This document shows, piece by piece, positions 63,057-64,000 of a stretch of DNA of 64,000 nucleotides. Location of the stretch: positions 2,790,001 to 2,854,000 of the forward strand of contig NZ_CP010310.2 of NCBI RefSeq assembly GCF_000815105.2, read 5' to 3'. Position 1 is the first letter of the stretch, and the number at the start of each line of letters is the position of its first letter. This DNA is from Pandoraea pulmonicola. Its GTDB lineage: Bacteria > Pseudomonadota > Gammaproteobacteria > Burkholderiales > Burkholderiaceae. The notes below the pieces were generated by a model. The model had not been told where the DNA came from and did no database searches. It worked only from the letters and a program-made list of their open reading frames with translations. The position numbers and the translations under genes are program-made.

Positions 63057-63827
63057 CGGAGTTCCTCAGGGTAAGAATTTCTTCTCGATCATCACCGTCG
63101 TTGTTCGAACATCTGCCTAGCCCCCCTCCCGGGTAATTGATATTTATAGTCGTAAAAGAACTTACCTCAAGCTTGGTCGTTATGATGACCTGGGCGGGAA
63201 ACGACTATGCAATCATCTCCGCTCCCGAGATGGAGGTAGTCTCATCCAAGGTCAATGGACAAATAGCCACGCCCTTTTAGGATTCCACAGTTGTTGCCAT
63301 TCTAGCGAAATGTATTCCATTGAATTTATTATTGATTTTAGAAATATTTTGAGGGGAATTTCAAAATCATAATTTTTCAGGATTTTGCGAGTATTCTTCG
63401 GAAATATCGAGCGCCTCCAGTGAGGCGCCGCTGAGTGGGTAAAACGATCGTCTCGCGAGCACAGGACATGGCGGGGCTCTATCCGCAATCCACCTTCGCA
63501 GTATGGGGGTTTAGGCGGCGAGGATTGTTCCCCGACCCACCATGGGCATTGCCCCCTGCTCTTGGTCACCCGCGTCTGCCTCGGCGTCACGGTCGTTTCG
63601 GCCTGCAGTTCTTCCTCGCTCGCTTCTTCTCCCGCCACCACACCAGATATTCGTTCGACAGGCTAAACGCCCGCCGCGGCGCAATAGTCGTGCGGTCGGA
63701 CCGCCTCACTCTGGCCCGATGCTCATGCTCGTCACGCTGTCCAGGTGCTCTCAGTCAATCAAGATGCGCGTGAAACTCTATTAAGAGGCAAAGGCTGGCG
63801 CCGCACCAGACCCTGGTTTGAAATCGC

Positions 63828-63871
63828 TCTGAATAATTTGTGATCTTTGAGTTGGTCTGAACGATTTGTGA
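63828..63871. repeat. Pair of 16-bp direct repeats
   Basis: TCTGAATAATTTGTGA (63828-63843) and TCTGAACGATTTGTGA (63856-63871) differ at two positions and start 28 bases apart. They may be regulator sites or an insertion-element end. Confidence 0.5.
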
Positions 63872-63906
63872 AAGTGTGGATTGCGTGCCTTTGTAACAAT
63901 GCCCCC

Positions 63907-63946
63907 TCACGGCGTGCTGCCGTCGACGACCGGCAGCACGCCGTGA
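63907..63946. repeat. 16-bp perfect inverted repeat (strong hairpin)
   Basis: TCACGGCGTGCTGCCG and CGGCAGCACGCCGTGA with an 8-base loop form a very stable stem. No T-run follows, so a classical terminator is unlikely unless transcription ends by another route. Confidence 0.7.
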
Positions 63947-64000
63947 TCGTGAGAACTTCTATGTGGAGTATTGCGACGGGCGTGCCCCGTCCGTTTTAGA

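Larger units (their letters stand above)
63057..64000. other. Right-end region without a supported gene
   Basis: 944 bp. The left part (63150-63420) is AT-rich and noncoding. A frame of ~110-130 residues on either strand at 63250-63770 shows no family resemblance or ribosome-binding site. The right part holds a direct repeat pair (63828-63871) and a long hairpin (63907-63946). Confidence 0.45.

Noticed and set aside
63252..63773. ~110-130 codon frames on both strands near the right end
   Set aside because: They overlap each other, lack ribosome-binding sites and resemble no family.

Overview
This is a GC-rich window with dense coding, long antisense open frames and Burkholderiaceae-type families (MetE, PadR/FadH, PepSY/DUF2946, FecI-FecR-FecA, an LpxL relic). 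I read it as a beta-proteobacterium of the order Burkholderiales, most likely Pandoraea or a close relative. The genus is an inference from protein resemblance, because no rRNA gene is present.

The left part (1-24 kb) is mostly ordinary chromosome. It holds metE (cut by the window edge), a molybdopterin-fold periplasmic protein, a lipoprotein hydrolase/DUF4105 pair, a beta-propeller/fatty acid hydroxylase pair, a padR-fadH divergon with a clear operator, and a membrane protein with a degenerate GGDEF domain. A CaiB-type CoA-transferase and an HTH-citrate synthase-like gene diverge across a 19-bp palindrome. Next come a PepSY/DUF2946 metal-linked pair, a duplicated beta-propeller protein, a maleylacetoacetate isomerase-like GST, a methyltransferase, an AraC regulator and a cupin. 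Between PepSY/DUF2946 and the propeller gene lies a fossil copy of the Fur-box/fecI 5' region whose intact counterpart is at 46.4 kb.

From about 24 to 63 kb the window is a mosaic accessory region with lower-GC genes, relics and mobile DNA. Its theme is secreted or host-directed proteins. There are three paralogous LRR-NEL proteins (IpaH/SspH-type E3 ubiquitin ligases): one at 31.7 kb, one at 54.2 kb, and one at 37.4-40.8 kb split by an IS1111-type element in such a way that removal restores the frame. Around them are a secreted ADP-ribosyltransferase-like protein with a C3-like Q-x-E motif (35.2 kb), a 232-residue protein ending in an EPIYA motif (50.9 kb), and two unrecognised proteins with effector-like context (51.8 and 52.6 kb). 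A DUF4157 (eCIS-core) polymorphic-toxin-like protein is followed by a small downstream gene that may be its immunity partner (28.4 kb). The region also has a two-HKD phospholipase D-like protein (42.9 kb) and several large beta-propeller, RCC1 or Ig-repeat proteins without signal peptides (18.5, 56.3 and 58.3 kb).

Short upstream blocks are shared between NEL1 and NEL3, and between NEL1 and the small-gene pair at 62 kb. This suggests common ancestry or co-regulation. Relics include two TonB-receptor C-termini, a HigB-like toxin, an IS3 OrfA, a Rid-family end, a second DUF4157 fragment, a frameshifted RlaP-type nucleotidyltransferase and a badly decayed lpxL. No secretion apparatus (T3SS, T6SS or eCIS structural genes), tRNA, rRNA or CRISPR array was seen, so delivery of the effectors must depend on loci elsewhere.
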